Shown here: piece after piece, positions 62,220 through 64,000 of the stretch | How the letters are laid out: every line of letters begins with the position of its first letter | Numbering within the stretch: the stretch's first letter is position 1 | Origin: Lachnoclostridium sp. An14 | Lineage (GTDB): Bacteria; Bacillota; Clostridia; Lachnospirales; Lachnospiraceae | Assembly (NCBI RefSeq): GCF_002160755.1 | Contig: NZ_NFLE01000004.1 | Coordinates: 1-64,000, forward strand | Reading direction: 5' to 3' | Length of the DNA stretch: 64,000 nt | The notes under the pieces: model-generated | The model's input: only the letters and a program-made list of their open reading frames with translations | What the model was told of the DNA's origin: nothing | The model's database searches: none | Translations under genes and position numbers: made by a program

Positions 62220-64000
62220 ATGGCAAGTTATTTAGTGATTGTGGAGTCTCCGGCAAAGGTAAAAACCATCAAAAAATTCCTGGGCGCCAACTATGTGGTG
62301 GACGCGTCCAACGGACACGTAAGGGATATGCCAAAGAGCCAGATGGGGTTTGATGTGGAAAATGATTATGAGCCCAAATATATTACCATCCGAGGGAAAG
62401 GGGATATTCTTGCCAAGCTCCGCAAGGAGGTAAAAAAGGCAGATAAGATCTACCTCGCGACGGACCCGGACCGGGAGGGAGAGGCGATCTCCTGGCACCT
62501 GGTAAAGGCTCTCAAGCTGGACGAGTTAAAGGACAAGAAGGTATACCGCATCAGTTTCAACGAGATCACGAAGAACGCGGTCAAAGCATCCTTAAAATCC
62601 CCCAGACAGATTGATATGAACCTGGTGGACGCTCAGCAGGCCCGCCGCGTTCTGGACCGGATGGTGGGCTACGGCATCAGCCCCCTTCTGTGGGAAAAGG
62701 TGAAACGGGGCCTCAGTGCCGGCCGTGTACAGTCGGTGGCCCTGCGGATGATCTGTGACCGGGAGGACGAGATCAATGCCTTTATTCCGGAGGAATACTG
62801 GAGCCTGGATGCCAAGCTGGCCTGCGAGGGGAGAAAGACCCCTCTGGTGGCGAAATTCCACGGCACAAAGACGGAGAAACTGACCATTCACAATCAGGGA
62901 GAGCTGGAGGAGATCTTAAAGAACCTGGAAGGAGCCAAGTACCAGGTGGAGGAGGTAAAACAGGGAGAGCGCACCAAGAAAGCCCCCATCCCCTTTACGA
63001 CCAGTACCCTCCAGCAGGAGGCGTCCAAGACCCTCAATTTCTCCACGCAGAAGACCATGCGCCTGGCCCAGCAGCTCTACGAGGGCGTAGATGTGAAAGG
63101 CCGGGGAACGGTGGGTCTGATCACCTACCTTCGTACCGATTCTACCCGCGTGGCGGAGGAGGCGGACGCGGCCGCAAAACAGTTTATCGGGGAGCACTAC
63201 GGAAGTCAGTACGTAGCCGGTGAGGAAAAGGCGAAAAAAGCCTCCGGAAAGATTCAGGATGCCCACGAGGCGATCCGTCCCACGGATGTCACTCTTACCC
63301 CCGTGCTGGTGAAGGATTCCCTGTCCAGGGATCTGTTCCGTTTGTATCAGCTGATCTGGAAACGGTTCACCGCCAGCCGCATGAAACCGGCAGTGTATGA
63401 GACCACCGCTGTCAAGATTGACGCCGCCGGCTATCTCTTTAACCTGACGGCCTCCAAGCTGGCCTTCGACGGCTTTATGTCGGTGTACGTTCAGGAGGAT
63501 GAGAAGGAGGAGAATAACGTCCTCTTAAACAGCCTGGAGAAGGGAGATATTCTTCCCTTAAAAGAGCTGGAGCACAGCCAGCACTTCACCCAGCCGCCGG
63601 CCCACTACACGGAGGCATCTCTGGTGAAGGCTCTGGAGGAGCAGGGAATCGGCCGTCCCAGTACCTACGCGCCCACCATTACCACGATTATTGCCAGAAG
63701 GTATGTGGCGAAGGAGAACAAAAACCTCTATGTCACCGAACTGGGAGAGATCGTAAACCGGATCATGAAAAAATGTTTCCCCAGCATCGTAGATCCCACC
63801 TTTACGGCCAACTTAGAGTATCTGCTGGATAAGGTAGGAGACGGAGAACTGCCGTGGAAATCGGTGGTGCGCAATTTCTATCCCGACCTGATGGACGCGG
63901 TGAAGACCGCCGAGAGCGAGCTGGAGACGGTGACCATCGCCGACGAGGTGAGCGACGAGGTGTGCGAGCTGTGCGGCCGCCATATGGTGATCAAGTACGG
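62220..64000 (+). CDS. topA: DNA topoisomerase I (3' end beyond the window)
   Basis: TopA relaxes negative supercoils. The gene runs off the window after 593 full codons. The Toprim domain opens YLVIVESPAKVKTIKKFLG and contains TDPDREGEAISWHL; the active-site Tyr303 lies in LITYLRTDSTRV, and GIGRPSTYAPTITTI follows. The last visible residues, CELCGRHMV, begin the first C-terminal zinc ribbon. The ATG follows a GGTGAGG RBS. It is probably co-transcribed with comM and dprA. Confidence 0.95.
   Translation, partial: MASYLVIVESPAKVKTIKKFLGANYVVDASNGHVRDMPKSQMGFDVENDYEPKYITIRGKGDILAKLRKEVKKADKIYLATDPDREGEAISWHLVKALKLDELKDKKVYRISFNEITKNAVKASLKSPRQIDMNLVDAQQARRVLDRMVGYGISPLLWEKVKRGLSAGRVQSVALRMICDREDEINAFIPEEYWSLDAKLACEGRKTPLVAKFHGTKTEKLTIHNQGELEEILKNLEGAKYQVEEVKQGERTKKAPIPFTTSTLQQEASKTLNFSTQKTMRLAQQLYEGVDVKGRGTVGLITYLRTDSTRVAEEADAAAKQFIGEHYGSQYVAGEEKAKKASGKIQDAHEAIRPTDVTLTPVLVKDSLSRDLFRLYQLIWKRFTASRMKPAVYETTAVKIDAAGYLFNLTASKLAFDGFMSVYVQEDEKEENNVLLNSLEKGDILPLKELEHSQHFTQPPAHYTEASLVKALEEQGIGRPSTYAPTITTIIARRYVAKENKNLYVTELGEIVNRIMKKCFPSIVDPTFTANLEYLLDKVGDGELPWKSVVRNFYPDLMDAVKTAESELETVTIADEVSDEVCELCGRHMVIKY

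Overview
The window is a GC-rich Firmicute chromosome segment, most likely from the Lachnospiraceae (Clostridium cluster XIVa; an Enterocloster, Hungatella or Lachnoclostridium-type gut anaerobe). Pointers are the dgt-dnaG-rpoD-trmK-nif3 order, an uninterrupted sigK without a pro-sequence, type III glutamine synthetase, split purine enzymes (archaeal-type PurO plus a stand-alone AICAR transformylase) under a ZTP riboswitch, aspS-gatCAB under a T-box, an LPKTG surface protein and a type A RNase P RNA. This placement is inferred from gene content, not from a marker-gene comparison.

Layout. 1-3785: 3' end of a sortase-anchored repeat protein, then a subtilisin-like protease. 3884-11153: a replication/transcription operon (dgt, dnaG, sigA, trmK, nif3-like, nucleoside kinase). 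11151-14658: rnpB with its own promoter and terminator, then hflK, hflC and a patatin-like gene. 14658-17097: a MITE with an exact 8-bp target duplication, a small membrane protein, and pyrBI (minus strand) with a candidate leader-peptide attenuator and a second MITE copy in its leader. 17305-24323: an ABC export operon with secreted partners, then the ZTP-riboswitch purine operon. 24325-26766: a Mef-like MFS pump (minus) whose probable regulatory leader (perfect -35, tiny ORF, terminator) is separated from it by an IS200-type insertion. 26852-30178: an amino-acid ABC uptake pair without ATPase, plus an M20 amidohydrolase. 30221-34147: purF and glnN on the minus strand; the glnN leader has a textbook ANTAR dual-hexaloop/terminator motif. 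34249-45960: a nitrogen operon pyrG-gltB-gltD-glnA-ANTAR regulator-dapL behind a related attenuator. 46074-51244: consensus promoter, T-box, aspS-gatC-gatA-gatB. 51249-52931: sigK and a DUF1848 gene. 52993-55582: paired chromate-type transporters, an ISL3-like MITE and a LysR regulator. 55676-58156: two SOS boxes bracketing the promoter of a radical-SAM DNA-repair-type pair, ending in three 82-bp tandem repeats. 58219-64000: an alpha/beta hydrolase, comM-like, dprA and the 5' part of topA.

How it fits together. Much of the window is nitrogen and nucleotide metabolism controlled by RNA: the ANTAR protein of the gltBD-glnA operon is positioned to antiterminate both its own operon and glnN; the T-box couples aspS-gatCAB (which consumes glutamine) to tRNA charging; ZMP accumulation switches on the enzymes that consume it; and pyrBI may be attenuated. 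Small non-autonomous mobile elements and a modular dispersed repeat (at least six copies) occupy many intergenic gaps, several of them inside these leaders.
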